From assembly GCF_018492665.1 (NCBI RefSeq), contig NZ_JAFVME010000015.1, forward strand, positions 1-64,000: DNA of 64,000 nucleotides. Reading direction: 5' to 3'. The first letter of the stretch is position 1; each line of letters starts with the position of its first letter. This stretch comes from Pedobacter sp. B4-66. GTDB taxonomy: Bacteria > Bacteroidota > Bacteroidia > Sphingobacteriales > Sphingobacteriaceae. The translations under genes and the position numbers were made by a program. The notes beneath the pieces were generated by a model that saw only the letters and a list, made by a program, of their open reading frames with translations, had not been told where the DNA came from and made no database searches. This document shows positions 45,626 to 54,502 of the stretch, in pieces.

Positions 45626-46309
45626 TTAGATTAAATCGAATGCTCTTGCGTATTGGCACATCTCATAATAAGAATTTGTATCGAGTTTTAGCTTGATGTT
45701 TTTTCTATGGGTTTCGACCGTACTTGTGGATATAAAAAGCTCAGTTGCTGTTTCTGCTGAGGTTTTGCCCAATGCCATTAGGCGAAGAATTTCTCGTTCC
45801 CGCTTAGTTAATTTTGCAAAATGACAGAGATTTTTACGCAGGAAGTTGTTTTCTTCAAGCAACCTAGAGGCTTTAACAGTCATATGATGCATAGAGTCAA
45901 TTGGTAAAGCAATTGTCATTACGAGCAAAGGTTTGTTATTCTCGTCACGTAAATAAACTTTTACGCTTGACATATGCCAGTTCCAATCGCTGGAACTTGA
46001 TAACCGAACTTGTTGGAAGAAAGTATATACTGTGTCGTCGTTATTTTCGTCTATCAAACGAAATATTTTAGGCACATAATCTTTAGCATCCTCTGGGTTG
46101 AAGTATCTTGAATAGTATTCTTCGGCGGTTATTTTTGTAATCTCTTCGAGTGTAACACCAAGTTGTGTGAGCCCTCTATCTGACATCCAGGCCACAGACC
46201 AGTCTCTAAGATCGTGTACAATGACAACGCCAGGAAGTTCATCAGCAATTGCAGAAATTTTAGCTATAGCATTACTAATCTTATTTTGAATAAGAGCGTT
46301 TTGAGTCAT
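45626..46309 (-). CDS. LuxR-family regulator with PAS-like sensor domain
   Basis: 227 aa. The N-terminal 30-150 is PAS-like (LPGVVIVHDLRDWSVAWMSD). The C-terminal LuxR helix-turn-helix is at about 165-225 (LTKREREILRLMALGKTSAE, then LFISTSTVETHRKNIKLKL). There is no receiver Asp. It lies just upstream of the cobalamin operon promoter on the same strand, 27 bases away, but the riboswitch has its own promoter, so a functional link is not implied. Confidence 0.88.
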   Translation of the reverse strand: MTQNALIQNKISNAIAKISAIADELPGVVIVHDLRDWSVAWMSDRGLTQLGVTLEEITKITAEEYYSRYFNPEDAKDYVPKIFRLIDENNDDTVYTFFQQVRLSSSSDWNWHMSSVKVYLRDENNKPLLVMTIALPIDSMHHMTVKASRLLEENNFLRKNLCHFAKLTKREREILRLMALGKTSAETATELFISTSTVETHRKNIKLKLDTNSYYEMCQYARAFDLI

Positions 46310-46444
46310 ATTTTGAAAGCAATAATAAAGATTTTAATTATCAGGTTAAATATACATAGTATTAATATACCCGAGGTAACATTATCCCCGTTTTTGGGAT
46401 TGATTATTTTACTCCTTTTTTGTTGCTTTGCAAAAACTGTAATT

Positions 46445-47326
46445 TTACTCTTCATTAATTAGTTGCGCTTTTATTTGATCTAGCTTTTCTGCTTCTTCTT
46501 TTGCCAGCACAGGGAATTTGAGATTAAGCTTTTTGAATGTTTCGTCCAATATATGACTGATTGCTAATCTTGCGTACCACTTCTGATCTGCCGGAATAAT
46601 ATACCAAGGAGATCCTTCTGTTGAGGTAGCTGTTATTGCTTCTTCATATGCGGTCATGTACTCTTTCCATAGTTTACGTTCTTCTATATCACCAGAAGAA
46701 AATTTCCAATTCTTTGAAGGATCATTTATCCTCTCTAGGAATCGTTGCTTTTGCTCTTCTTTAGAAACATATAGGAAGATTTTTATAATTACTGTTCCAT
46801 TGTTATTTAGATGTTGTTCAAAGTTTTTAATGCTTTCGTAACGCTTTTCCCAGAACTCATTATCTATTTTTTTTACGTCCTGATATCCGGGAATCCGTTC
46901 ATTAAGTACATATTCTGGATGCACTTTGCAAACTAAGACATTCTCGTAGTGTGAGCGATTATGAATTCCTACTCTACCTTTCTCTGGCAAAGCTTTATAA
47001 TGGCGCCATAAAAAATCGTGGTCGTATTCTTCTGAATTTGGGGCCTTAAAACTGTAAACCTGACAACCCTGTGGATTTAAGCCCGACATAACATGTTGTA
47101 TTGCGCTATCTTTTCCGGCAGCGTCCATTGCCTGAAAAATGACTAGTACTGAATATCTATCTTCAGCATATAGCGTTTCCTGTGAAACACTTAGCCTCAA
47201 CTTAATCTCCTCCAACCTCTCTTTTCCTTCTTCCTTCTGGAGATTTCCTCTGTAATGGGTATCGTAATTTTTAAGAGAAATCTTTTTCCCTGGTGTAGCG
47301 AGATATTGTTCTATTTCGTCTTTCAT
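46445..47326 (-). CDS. ppk2: Polyphosphate kinase 2 family (polyphosphate:nucleotide phosphotransferase)
   Basis: 293 aa. Walker A is FQAMDAAGKDSAIQHV, the family block GIHNRSHYENVLVCKVHPE carries the Walker B-region residues, and the lid region is ERINDPSKNWKFSSGDIEER. It uses polyphosphate to phosphorylate AMP or ADP/GDP. The one-domain length fits classes I and III; the class is not decided here. It is divergent from the PBP1A gene, with a 221-base gap. Confidence 0.92.
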   Translation of the reverse strand: MKDEIEQYLATPGKKISLKNYDTHYRGNLQKEEGKERLEEIKLRLSVSQETLYAEDRYSVLVIFQAMDAAGKDSAIQHVMSGLNPQGCQVYSFKAPNSEEYDHDFLWRHYKALPEKGRVGIHNRSHYENVLVCKVHPEYVLNERIPGYQDVKKIDNEFWEKRYESIKNFEQHLNNNGTVIIKIFLYVSKEEQKQRFLERINDPSKNWKFSSGDIEERKLWKEYMTAYEEAITATSTEGSPWYIIPADQKWYARLAISHILDETFKKLNLKFPVLAKEEAEKLDQIKAQLINEE

Positions 47327-47408
47327 AAGGAGATATGTTTTAGTTAAATATAGTGTTTATACTAACCAAATGCAGGATTTAAGTAGAAAAAGTGAACTGC
47401 TATTTTAT

Positions 47409-47416
47409 TATCTTTG
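47409..47416 (+). promoter_or_regulatory. Possible -7 box for the PBP1A gene
   Basis: TATCTTTG fits TAnnTTTG, leaving a leader of about 130 bases. The leader contains a 5-base hairpin (GGCTT/AAGCC) and a repeated ATCAGGTTT. No -33 element was found. Confidence 0.3.
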
Positions 47417-47547
47417 TTTATGTTTTTTGGCTTAGAAAGCCTAAATTCATAATCAATCAGGTTTCTTAAAATCAGGTTTTTTTTTTTCGTTGCAATTTTA
47501 ACACTATTTAACACTAACAGTTTTACGTTTTTTTTCATCTTTATCAC

Positions 47548-49995
47548 ATGTTTAAAGAAATTCGCAATAAGTACATCCGTTATTCGAGCATAGTTCTTTT
47601 TGGTATCATTATCTTCTTTTGTGCGTTGCAACTTAACTTTTTATGGTTATTTGGTTACTCCCCTTCCTCTAAAGATATAAAAGCTCCTACTCTGCGTGTG
47701 GGCTCGGAACTATACACCTCCGATGGGAAACTAATTGGTCGTTACTACAAAGAAAACCGTACTCCGGTAAACTTTAACGAAATAGCGACAAGTGTAATTA
47801 ATGCGCTCGTTGCAACAGAAGATGTACGTTTTTACAGCCACATGGGTATCGATTTCCGTTCCCTGTTATCGAGTGGAATATCAACAGCAACCGGTGATAA
47901 AAGAGGCGCAAGTACTATTACACAACAATTAGCAAAGAACCTTTATCGCACGCGATATAATAAGTCGCAAGGACTTTTAAGCCATATTCCTTTACTCCGA
48001 ACAATCATTCCTAAACTTAAAGAATGGCTTACAGCTGTAAAATTGGAATCAAATTATTCTAAAAACGACATCATTACCATGTACCTGAATACGGTTTCTT
48101 TTGGCAATAATGCTTATGGAATTAAAACAGCTGCAAGGATATATTTTGACAAGCAGGCGAATGAGCTTGACATTCCTGAATCTGCCTTATTAATTGGCAT
48201 GTTAAAAGGTACAAGTTTATATAATCCGATAAAAAACCCTCAAAGAGCACTAGAGAGACGAAATGTTTCTTTAGCGCAAATGAACAAGTACAATTATATC
48301 AATGCTGCTCAATTGGATAGCTTTAAAAACACGCCTATAAAACTTAAAGAGGGACGTATTGATGAGGGTAGTGATGGCGACTCTTACTTAAGAGCTGCAG
48401 TTGATAAGTATCTGGAAAAATGGTGCGAAGAAAATGGTTATGACTTATATGAAGATGGCCTGAAAATTTACACTACAATAGATTCGAAACTTCAAAAATA
48501 TGCTGAGGAAGCTGTTCAAGAACAAATGAAAACCATCCAAAAAAGGTTTTACAATGTTTGGGGCAATGAAGATCCTTGGGAAGATTCTGAAAAGAAAAAA
48601 GTAGATTATCCTGAGCGTGCTAAGAAAAACCTACCTATCTATGCGCTTCTGCAAAAGAAATTCAACAACAACCCCGATTCTATAGATGCCTATTTCAATA
48701 AGAAAAAAAAGATGAAAATCTTTAGCTGGAAAGGCGATAGAGATACTTTATTTTCTACCATGGATTCTATTAGATATTATGGTAAAATCATGAATACCGG
48801 TATGATGACGCTAGATCCGTTTAATGGAAAGATTAAAGTCTGGGTTGGTGGTATTGATCATAAGTTTTTTAAATATGACCATGTAAATCAATCTAAAAGA
48901 CAAGCTGGTTCAACCTTTAAACCTTTTGCATATTTAGCTGCTTTGGAATCAGGAATGAGCCCTTGTGATAAATTTACAGACAAACCCGTTCGAATCTCTT
49001 ATCAGGAGAATGGAAAAACTGAATATTGGGAGCCTAGAAATGCGGATTGGAGTAACAGTTATCGCGAAATGTCCCTTCGTTGGGCAATGGGTAAATCAGT
49101 AAACACTATTACAGCTCAGGTTACCGAAAAAGTAGGTGCAGAAAATGTAGTAAAATGGGCTCATGAATGCGGTATTGATAGTCATTTAGCTACGGTCCCC
49201 TCTGTGAGTCTTGGTCCAAATGATGTAACTGTATTTGAAATGGTTAAGGCTTATGGGACTTTCTTAAATGGAGGTATCAAAACTGAGCCAATTCTTGTTG
49301 AGAAAATTACAGATCAGGATGACAACATTGTTGAAGAGTTTAAAGCAAAAACAAAAAGAACACTTACCGAGGAAATAGCCTGGTTAATGTTATACATGCT
49401 TAGAGGTGGTATGGAAGAACCGGGTGGAACTTCGCAAGCGCTTTGGGAGTGGGATCTTTGGAAAAACAACAATCAGATTGGTGGTAAAACAGGTACTTCG
49501 TCTGACTATGTTGATGCATGGTACATGGGTGTCACTAAAGATCTTGTTACCGGTGTTTGGGTTGGCTGTGATGAGCGTACGGCTCACTTTAAAAATGGAG
49601 AGTCTGGCGAGGGTTCGAGAACTGCACTCCCTATTTTTGCTAAGTTTATGGAGAAGGTTTACAAAGATCCGAGTACAGGATATACAATGGGCCCTTTTCC
49701 TAAATCGAAAGTTAAAATAACGAGAGAGATTAACTGTCCAAGTCCTAGATTTACAGTTGATACAACTAGCACAGATAGTCTTGCTGTTGATTCAACGAAT
49801 TTTGATGTCCCTCCTATTGAAGAGACACAACCTGTCCCGCAAGAAGTGATAACTCCAAAACCTGAAGAAAATAAAACGCCTGAGCCTGTTAAACAGCCCG
49901 CACCTGAAGTTCCTTTAACTAAAAAAGAAGAGCGTCAGTTAAAGAGAAAACAACGTCAGGAAGAGAAGGAAAGAAAGAAAAACGAACAACAGTAG
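47548..49995 (+). CDS. Penicillin-binding protein 1A (transglycosylase/transpeptidase)
   Basis: 815 aa, a bifunctional class A PBP. There is an N-terminal membrane anchor (15-35). The GT51 transglycosylase has catalytic Glu91 in ATEDVRFYSHMGID and GASTITQQLAKNLY. The transpeptidase has SxxK Ser455-Lys458 (GSTFKPF), SxN Ser517-Val-Asn519 and KTG at 647-649. The C-terminal 80 residues are Pro/Glu/Lys-rich (EENKTPEPVKQPAPEVPLTK), a disordered tail. It polymerises and crosslinks peptidoglycan in the periplasm. Confidence 0.95.
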   Translation: MFKEIRNKYIRYSSIVLFGIIIFFCALQLNFLWLFGYSPSSKDIKAPTLRVGSELYTSDGKLIGRYYKENRTPVNFNEIATSVINALVATEDVRFYSHMGIDFRSLLSSGISTATGDKRGASTITQQLAKNLYRTRYNKSQGLLSHIPLLRTIIPKLKEWLTAVKLESNYSKNDIITMYLNTVSFGNNAYGIKTAARIYFDKQANELDIPESALLIGMLKGTSLYNPIKNPQRALERRNVSLAQMNKYNYINAAQLDSFKNTPIKLKEGRIDEGSDGDSYLRAAVDKYLEKWCEENGYDLYEDGLKIYTTIDSKLQKYAEEAVQEQMKTIQKRFYNVWGNEDPWEDSEKKKVDYPERAKKNLPIYALLQKKFNNNPDSIDAYFNKKKKMKIFSWKGDRDTLFSTMDSIRYYGKIMNTGMMTLDPFNGKIKVWVGGIDHKFFKYDHVNQSKRQAGSTFKPFAYLAALESGMSPCDKFTDKPVRISYQENGKTEYWEPRNADWSNSYREMSLRWAMGKSVNTITAQVTEKVGAENVVKWAHECGIDSHLATVPSVSLGPNDVTVFEMVKAYGTFLNGGIKTEPILVEKITDQDDNIVEEFKAKTKRTLTEEIAWLMLYMLRGGMEEPGGTSQALWEWDLWKNNNQIGGKTGTSSDYVDAWYMGVTKDLVTGVWVGCDERTAHFKNGESGEGSRTALPIFAKFMEKVYKDPSTGYTMGPFPKSKVKITREINCPSPRFTVDTTSTDSLAVDSTNFDVPPIEETQPVPQEVITPKPEENKTPEPVKQPAPEVPLTKKEERQLKRKQRQEEKERKKNEQQ

Positions 49996-50035
49996 CCCTT
50001 AATATTTATAAATCACAACCTATAATAGTCATACT

Positions 50036-53000
50036 ATGATAATGAACTCTACATTTTTGAGGAGACTAGTTCCCTTGTTAATCTTCATAATGATATCTGC
50101 TGTATCCGTTCAGGCTCAATACTTTGGACAGAATAAAGTAAGGTATAAAAATGAAAAGTTTAAAGTTCTCCAAACTCCGCATTTTGAGCTTTATTATTAC
50201 CTTAAAAATGAAAAGCTGATTCAAAAGTTTGCTCAGGATGCAGAAACCTGGTATAAAATGCACCAGGAAATATTTAGAGATACATTCCTTACAAAAAACC
50301 CGATTATCCTTTACAATAATCATCCCGATTTTCAGCAAACAACAGCTTTACAGGGGGAAATTGGTGTAGGTACAGGCGGTGTAACTGAATCGCTAAAAAA
50401 CAGGGTAATTATGCCGGTAATGGAGCTAAACAACCAAACAAGACACGTTTTAGGTCACGAGTTGGTTCACGCTTTTCAATACCATATCCTTCTTGAAAAG
50501 GATTCTATTGGCATGGAAAATATTAGTCAGATTCCTTTATGGATGATTGAGGGTATGGCCGAATACCTATCAGTCGGAAAAACTGATGCTTTTACCTCAA
50601 TGTGGATGAGGGATGCATTGTTAAATAGAGATATCCCTTCATTAAAAGATTTAACCAATTCTAACAAATATTTCCCGTATCGTTACGGACAAGCATTCTG
50701 GACTTTCGTAGGTTCTGTTTATGGTGATACAACTATTGTACCTTTGTTTAAAGCAACGGCAAGATTTGGATACGAGAATGGTTTAAAATATACCTTTGGC
50801 TACGATGACAATACTTTGTCGGGATTATGGAAAAATGCAATTGAATCTCACTATCGTCCAATGTTAAAAGCCGATAGTTCTCAGATTAAAATCAGTGGTA
50901 CAAAGATTATTGACAACAAAAATGCTGGAAACATGAATGTTGCTCCGGCTATTAGTCCGGACGGAAAATATCTGGCTTTCCTTTCCGAAAAAGACCTTTT
51001 CGGAATAGATCTCTTTTTAGCTGATGCTAAGACGGGTAAAATAATGAGAAAGCTAAGTAGTCAGGTAGCGAATTCCCATATTGATGATTTTAACTTTCTG
51101 GAATCAGCTGGTGCATGGTCGCCAGATAGTAAACAATTTGCTTTTAGTATATTTAGTAAGGGTAAAAACCAGTTGATGGTGATTAATGTAGACAATGGAA
51201 GTGTTGCTTTAAAAGCGGACATGGGCACTGTTGAACAGTTTGGAAACCTGACCTGGTCGCCAAATGGTGATGACCTTGTTTTTTCAGGTATGGCGGAAGG
51301 ACAAAGTGATATTTTCTCTTACAACATAAAAACTAAGACGGTAACTCCAATTACCAATGATACTTATTCTGATTACGCACCAAGTTATTCTCCTGACGGA
51401 AAGAAGATAGTTTTTTCTTCGGATAGATCTTCTATGAAGAATAATGGCAATAATGCTGTTCATCCGATTAACTTAACCGTTTATGATATTGAGAGTAAAT
51501 CATTAACTGATATACCTGTTTTCCCCGGTGCAAACAACTTAAATGCACAATTCTCCGGTGATAGCAAAAGGTTGTTCTTCTTATCTAACAGAGATGGTTT
51601 TAGGAATTTATACGAATACAACCTTGCAGAAAACACAGCAAAACAACTTACTGACTACTTTACAGGTATTAGTGGGGTCACAGAGTTTTCGCCAGCTATT
51701 TCGGTTTCCAGAAATGATGATATAGTTTATAGTTACTATCGTTATCAGAGATATACTTTATACAACTCCCCGCTCAGCAATTTCAAATCAAAACCAGTTG
51801 ACATTAACGAGGTAAATTTTGATGCTGCGATATTACCTCCAATGGAGAATACGGGCGTGGATATTGTAAATTCTAATCTTGGAAACTTTGAAAGGTTTGA
51901 AAAAACGCTTACTGATTCTATGAGGTTGGTTCCTTACAAGCCTAAATTTAAACTTGATTACCTCGCGAATAGTGGCGTTGGGGTTTCGACCAGCAGGTTT
52001 GGAACAGGGGTTCAAGGTGGTATTGTTGGGATGTTCAGTGATATTTTGGGTAAAAATCAAATTGTTGCCAACTTATCGGTAAATGGAGAAATCTATGATT
52101 TTGGTGGACTTGTAGGCTATATCAACCAGCAAAGCAGAATTAACTGGGGCTTTGCATTATCTCATATTCCATACATAACCGGCTTTAGGGATATTGCACG
52201 AGAACAAATTGACCAGAGTGATGGCACCAAGCTAGATGTTATTAACGACAGAACTAACTTAATAAGAACATTTGAAGACCAAGCTCAGGTATTTGGAGCA
52301 TATCCATTTAATAAAGTGCATAGGTTTGAACTTGGTGGTGCCTTTTCACGTTACAGCTACCGTATAGATCGTATCAGTAATTATTATGATGAAACTGGTT
52401 CTTACTATCTAGGCTCGGAGAAGAAAAAGATACCGACAGAGCGGGCTTCTCAAGAACTAGGTATTCCGTTCAACTCCTTTACTATTTTCCAGGCCAATGC
52501 TTCGTTTGTTGGCGATAACTCTATCATGGGTGTAACCTCTCCTCTTGATGGTTTTAGATACAGAGTTGGAGCTGAACAATATTTTGGAGATTATAGTTTC
52601 TCGGCGATTACTGTTGATTTAAGGAAATATGTACGTCTTAAACCTTTCACTTTAGCAGCTAGGACTTACAACTACATTAGAATTGGGAGGGATGGCGAAA
52701 ACCTATATCCATTGTATGCAGGGTATCCGTACTTAATTAGAGGTTATGAAGCAAACTCTATGTATAAAAGCAATAATTTAGGAGGAACCTTTGATATCAA
52801 TCAGTTGTCAGGAAGTAAGATTGCTGTTGTAAACTTTGAAGTACGTTTGCCCTTTACCGGCCCTAAAAAGTTAGCACAAATACCCTCTAAGCTTTTGTTC
52901 ACAGATTTAAACTTGTTCTTTGATGCAGGATTAGCATGGGATGAAGATTCAAAAATAGCTTTCAAAAGCCAACCTAATGGAGTTTTATTACCAAACGGAA

Positions 53001-53155
53001 AGCCTGCTGAAAGAGTGCCAGCTTTAAGTGCAGGTATTTCTCTTAGAGTAAATGTATTTGGATACTTTGTATTAGAACCTTATTATGCTTTTCCTTTCCA
53101 GCGTAAAGATGTTAAAGCCGGTGTATTCGGGTTAACATTTGCTCCTGGTTGGTAG
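50036..53155 (+). CDS. Metalloprotease-like + TolB-type propeller + outer-membrane barrel fusion
   Basis: 1039 aa with a signal peptide ending near SVQAQ. Residues 40-200 look like a peptidase MA-type gluzincin, with the zinc motif HELVH (141-145) and a downstream Glu in IEGMAEYLS. Residues about 300-600 are TolB/WD40-like propeller blades (APAISPDGKYLAFLSEKD, APSYSPDGKKIVFSSDRS). From about 640 a beta-rich C-terminal domain resembles an outer-membrane surface-antigen barrel. It is probably a surface or periplasm-facing protease anchored in the outer membrane. It follows the PBP1A gene by 40 bases. Confidence 0.8.
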   Translation: MIMNSTFLRRLVPLLIFIMISAVSVQAQYFGQNKVRYKNEKFKVLQTPHFELYYYLKNEKLIQKFAQDAETWYKMHQEIFRDTFLTKNPIILYNNHPDFQQTTALQGEIGVGTGGVTESLKNRVIMPVMELNNQTRHVLGHELVHAFQYHILLEKDSIGMENISQIPLWMIEGMAEYLSVGKTDAFTSMWMRDALLNRDIPSLKDLTNSNKYFPYRYGQAFWTFVGSVYGDTTIVPLFKATARFGYENGLKYTFGYDDNTLSGLWKNAIESHYRPMLKADSSQIKISGTKIIDNKNAGNMNVAPAISPDGKYLAFLSEKDLFGIDLFLADAKTGKIMRKLSSQVANSHIDDFNFLESAGAWSPDSKQFAFSIFSKGKNQLMVINVDNGSVALKADMGTVEQFGNLTWSPNGDDLVFSGMAEGQSDIFSYNIKTKTVTPITNDTYSDYAPSYSPDGKKIVFSSDRSSMKNNGNNAVHPINLTVYDIESKSLTDIPVFPGANNLNAQFSGDSKRLFFLSNRDGFRNLYEYNLAENTAKQLTDYFTGISGVTEFSPAISVSRNDDIVYSYYRYQRYTLYNSPLSNFKSKPVDINEVNFDAAILPPMENTGVDIVNSNLGNFERFEKTLTDSMRLVPYKPKFKLDYLANSGVGVSTSRFGTGVQGGIVGMFSDILGKNQIVANLSVNGEIYDFGGLVGYINQQSRINWGFALSHIPYITGFRDIAREQIDQSDGTKLDVINDRTNLIRTFEDQAQVFGAYPFNKVHRFELGGAFSRYSYRIDRISNYYDETGSYYLGSEKKKIPTERASQELGIPFNSFTIFQANASFVGDNSIMGVTSPLDGFRYRVGAEQYFGDYSFSAITVDLRKYVRLKPFTLAARTYNYIRIGRDGENLYPLYAGYPYLIRGYEANSMYKSNNLGGTFDINQLSGSKIAVVNFEVRLPFTGPKKLAQIPSKLLFTDLNLFFDAGLAWDEDSKIAFKSQPNGVLLPNGKPAERVPALSAGISLRVNVFGYFVLEPYYAFPFQRKDVKAGVFGLTFAPGW

Positions 53156-53178
53156 ACGCATTACTTAATAGTATTATT

Positions 53179-53214
53179 AAAAGGTCGGATAGAAACATTT
53201 CTATCCGACCTTTT
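53179..53214. terminator. Bidirectional terminator
   Basis: AAAAGGTCGGATAG (53179-53192) and CTATCCGACCTTTT (53201-53214) pair perfectly over 14 bases with an 8-base loop. It sits between convergent genes, and an A/T tail on each side lets it serve both. Confidence 0.93.
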
Positions 53215-53218
53215 ATAT

Positions 53219-53569
53219 TTAAGAGTACATATTAAATGGCAAGTTCACCTGATTGATCAATTTCTTGCTTGAGATGATGTGCTCAAAGTCCAATCCAATA
53301 GTTAAATCAACCCAGTCAGGATTGCAAGATCTCACTACCCTTTCCTTCTGCATTCTAGTGAATCTGCTCATTAATTTAAATCTGCTTAAGGCCTGTGCTT
53401 CCGTTTTAAATTCTTCAAAGTATACCAATCTGGTAAGCTGTTGACTGCTATCAAAAAACAAAGAAGGCATTTGCTTATAGAAATCCAATGTTTTAATTAA
53501 ATCAGAACTCATTCCAACGTGTAAACTAGTACGGTTTCTGTCTGTTACAATGTATACGAACTTTTTCAT
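53219..53569 (-). CDS. GIY-YIG-fold protein with degenerate active site
   Basis: 116 aa. KKFVYIVTDRNRTSLHVGMS follows the GIY-YIG domain, with the motif decayed to VYI...HVG. The usual catalytic Arg (DLxRR) reads DLIKT, and the Glu of AIxREKxLK reads ALSRFKLM, with no Glu. It is therefore probably not an active nuclease. The fold with LVYFEEFKTEAQA is clear. It is divergent from the XRE-S24 regulator, with a 135-base operator-rich gap. Confidence 0.75.
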   Translation of the reverse strand: MKKFVYIVTDRNRTSLHVGMSSDLIKTLDFYKQMPSLFFDSSQQLTRLVYFEEFKTEAQALSRFKLMSRFTRMQKERVVRSCNPDWVDLTIGLDFEHIISSKKLINQVNLPFNMYS

Positions 53570-53603
53570 GGCCTTAAGCTTAAATTGTTATAAACTAAAT
53601 TAA

Positions 53604-53675
53604 TTAGTACTCCTTTTGGATATTCAAATAAATAATACTAACTTTATTGGTACAATAATACTAACTATTTTAGTA
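53604..53675 (+). promoter_or_regulatory. Promoter and TACTAA/TTAGTA operator cluster of the XRE-S24 gene
   Basis: TTTG (53615-53618), a 20-base spacer and TAACTTTA (53639-53646) form a near-consensus promoter. A perfect dyad TACTAA-N5-TTAGTA (53659-53675) lies just past the start site. Further half-sites are TACTAA at 53636-53641, over the -7 box, and TTAGTA at 53604-53609. AATAATACTAACT is repeated exactly at 53631 and 53654. This suits autorepression. Confidence 0.55.
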
Positions 53676-53704
53676 AAAACAAATAAATTTTAAATTTTTA
53701 TTTT

Positions 53705-54481
53705 ATGTCAAATATTTCATCCAACCTTAAGTACTTAAGAAAGAAAAAAGGCCACACACAACAGCAATTCGCTGATGCAATGGGAATTAAAAGATCATTG
53801 ATTGGTGCTTACGAAGAGGACAGAGCTGAACCAAAATATGATTTACTAAAGAAAATAGCAGAATATTTTGAACTGACCATTGATGAATTCATCAATGAAA
53901 ATATAAACGACAGTTGGAAACCTAAACCTAAAAGTCAGGGTTCAAATCTTAGGATTCTGAGTATATCGGTAGATAAAGATGATAACGAGAATATTGAGAT
54001 GGTTCCTGTTAAAGCAAGTGCCGGATATTTAAATGGTTTCTCAGATCCGCAGTACATTAAAGACCTTCCAAAGTTTCAATTGCCTCTACCCTTTTTAAAA
54101 CAAGGCACCTTCAGAGCCTTTGAAATTGTTGGAGATTCTATGTTGCCTATTCAATCGGGAAGCGTAATACTAGGTGAATACCTTGACAACTGGAATGATG
54201 TTAAAACTGGCGAAACTTACGTTATTATTAGTAAGAATGAAGGCGTAGTTTATAAAAGAGCCGGTAATCGTTTCAAAGAAAACAAAGAGTTAAAGCTAAT
54301 CTCAGATAATAAGGTTTATGATCCTTACACTATAGCAGCTGAAGATATTCTGGAAATCTGGAAAGCAAAAGCTTATATATCGTCTACCCTACCTGACCCT
54401 ACACCTGAGCCTACTATTGAAACGCTAACGAATATGATGTCTCAAATGCAGAAATCAATATCTCAGCTAAACAAAAACTAA
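53705..54481 (+). CDS. XRE-family regulator with LexA/S24 peptidase-like domain
   Basis: 258 aa. The helix-turn-helix is at about 5-62 (LRKKKGHTQQQFADAMGIKR). The C-terminal S24/LexA-like domain keeps the Ser of GDSMLP (145) and the Lys of VVYKRA (184). An Ala-Gly bond (106-107, ASAG) is placed as in LexA/CI self-cleavage sites, so it may be inactivated by cleavage in stress. It heads an operon with bioF and bioD. The operator-like TACTAA sites are just before it. Confidence 0.88.
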   Translation: MSNISSNLKYLRKKKGHTQQQFADAMGIKRSLIGAYEEDRAEPKYDLLKKIAEYFELTIDEFINENINDSWKPKPKSQGSNLRILSISVDKDDNENIEMVPVKASAGYLNGFSDPQYIKDLPKFQLPLPFLKQGTFRAFEIVGDSMLPIQSGSVILGEYLDNWNDVKTGETYVIISKNEGVVYKRAGNRFKENKELKLISDNKVYDPYTIAAEDILEIWKAKAYISSTLPDPTPEPTIETLTNMMSQMQKSISQLNKN

Positions 54482-54502
54482 TAAGCTACAGAACAGCAAT
54501 AA

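Noticed and set aside
45626..46309. LuxR-type gene as a regulator of the B12 operon
   Set aside because: The operon has its own promoter and riboswitch; neighbouring position on the same strand is not enough.
47362..47631. Minus-strand open frame of 89 codons
   Set aside because: It is Lys/Asn-rich from AT-rich leader DNA and overlaps the start of the PBP1A gene; no family pattern.
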